Source: Mycteria americana
Taxonomy: Eukaryota > Chordata > Aves > Ciconiiformes > Ciconiidae
Assembly: GCF_035582795.1 (NCBI RefSeq)
Contig: NC_134373.1
Coordinates: forward strand, 14,220,001-14,284,000
Reading direction: 5' to 3'
DNA: 64,000 nt
Shown: piece after piece, positions 63,971-64,000 of the stretch
Layout of the letters: each line of letters begins with the position of its first letter
Position numbering within the stretch: the stretch's first letter is position 1
The notes under the pieces: generated by a model
Databases searched by the model: none
Seen by the model: only the letters and a program-made list of their open reading frames with translations
Told to the model about the DNA's origin: nothing
Made by a program: the position numbers and the translations under genes

Positions 63971-64000
63971 CTGAAAGAAAGTTCTCTGAATTACTGAAAA

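Overview
This is vertebrate nuclear DNA, most likely from a bird or at least a sauropsid. Coding DNA is a small fraction, exons are flanked by GT-AG splice sites, and FZD5 sits in a large CpG-rich island. There are no recognisable recent mammalian repeats. The interspersed repeats I can see are old, eroded MIR and CR1/L3-type relics plus a palindromic MITE-like element. I cannot name the species from this window.

Three genes can be supported, in the order PLEKHM3 (+), FZD5 (+), CCNYL1 (-). This neighbourhood and these relative orientations match human chromosome 2q33, so it is a conserved syntenic block. From 1 to about 27.4 kb is the 3' end of PLEKHM3: the penultimate and last coding exons (8041-8198 and 20782-20959) encode a C-terminal zinc-binding domain, followed by a long AU-rich 3' UTR. 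From about 27.4 to 42.8 kb is intergenic DNA with several homeobox-, SOX- or RFX-motif-bearing segments that could be distal enhancers. From about 42.8 to 47.3 kb is a GC-rich island holding the promoter/5' UTR and the single coding exon of Frizzled-5 (44152-45882, 576 aa), followed by a 3' UTR of roughly 2.5-3 kb. From about 52.3 kb to the window end is the 3' half of CCNYL1 on the minus strand, with four coding exons and a 3' UTR of about 1.6 kb. FZD5 and CCNYL1 are convergent (tail to tail).

Functionally, FZD5 is a Wnt receptor. Cyclin Y-type proteins such as CCNYL1 activate CDK14/CDK16 kinases at the plasma membrane, which prime the Wnt co-receptor LRP6, so two neighbouring genes act at the same membrane step. 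PLEKHM3 is a PH- and zinc-domain adaptor of the PLEKHM/Rubicon-homology group. I found no wholly novel gene system. The most interesting local signals are the GC minisatellite and tiny uORF just before FZD5, a pair of Pumilio-type sites in its 3' UTR, a long palindromic repeat in the PLEKHM3 intron, and a possible poison exon in CCNYL1. The many open frames in the 43-47 kb GC-rich region are shadows of base composition.
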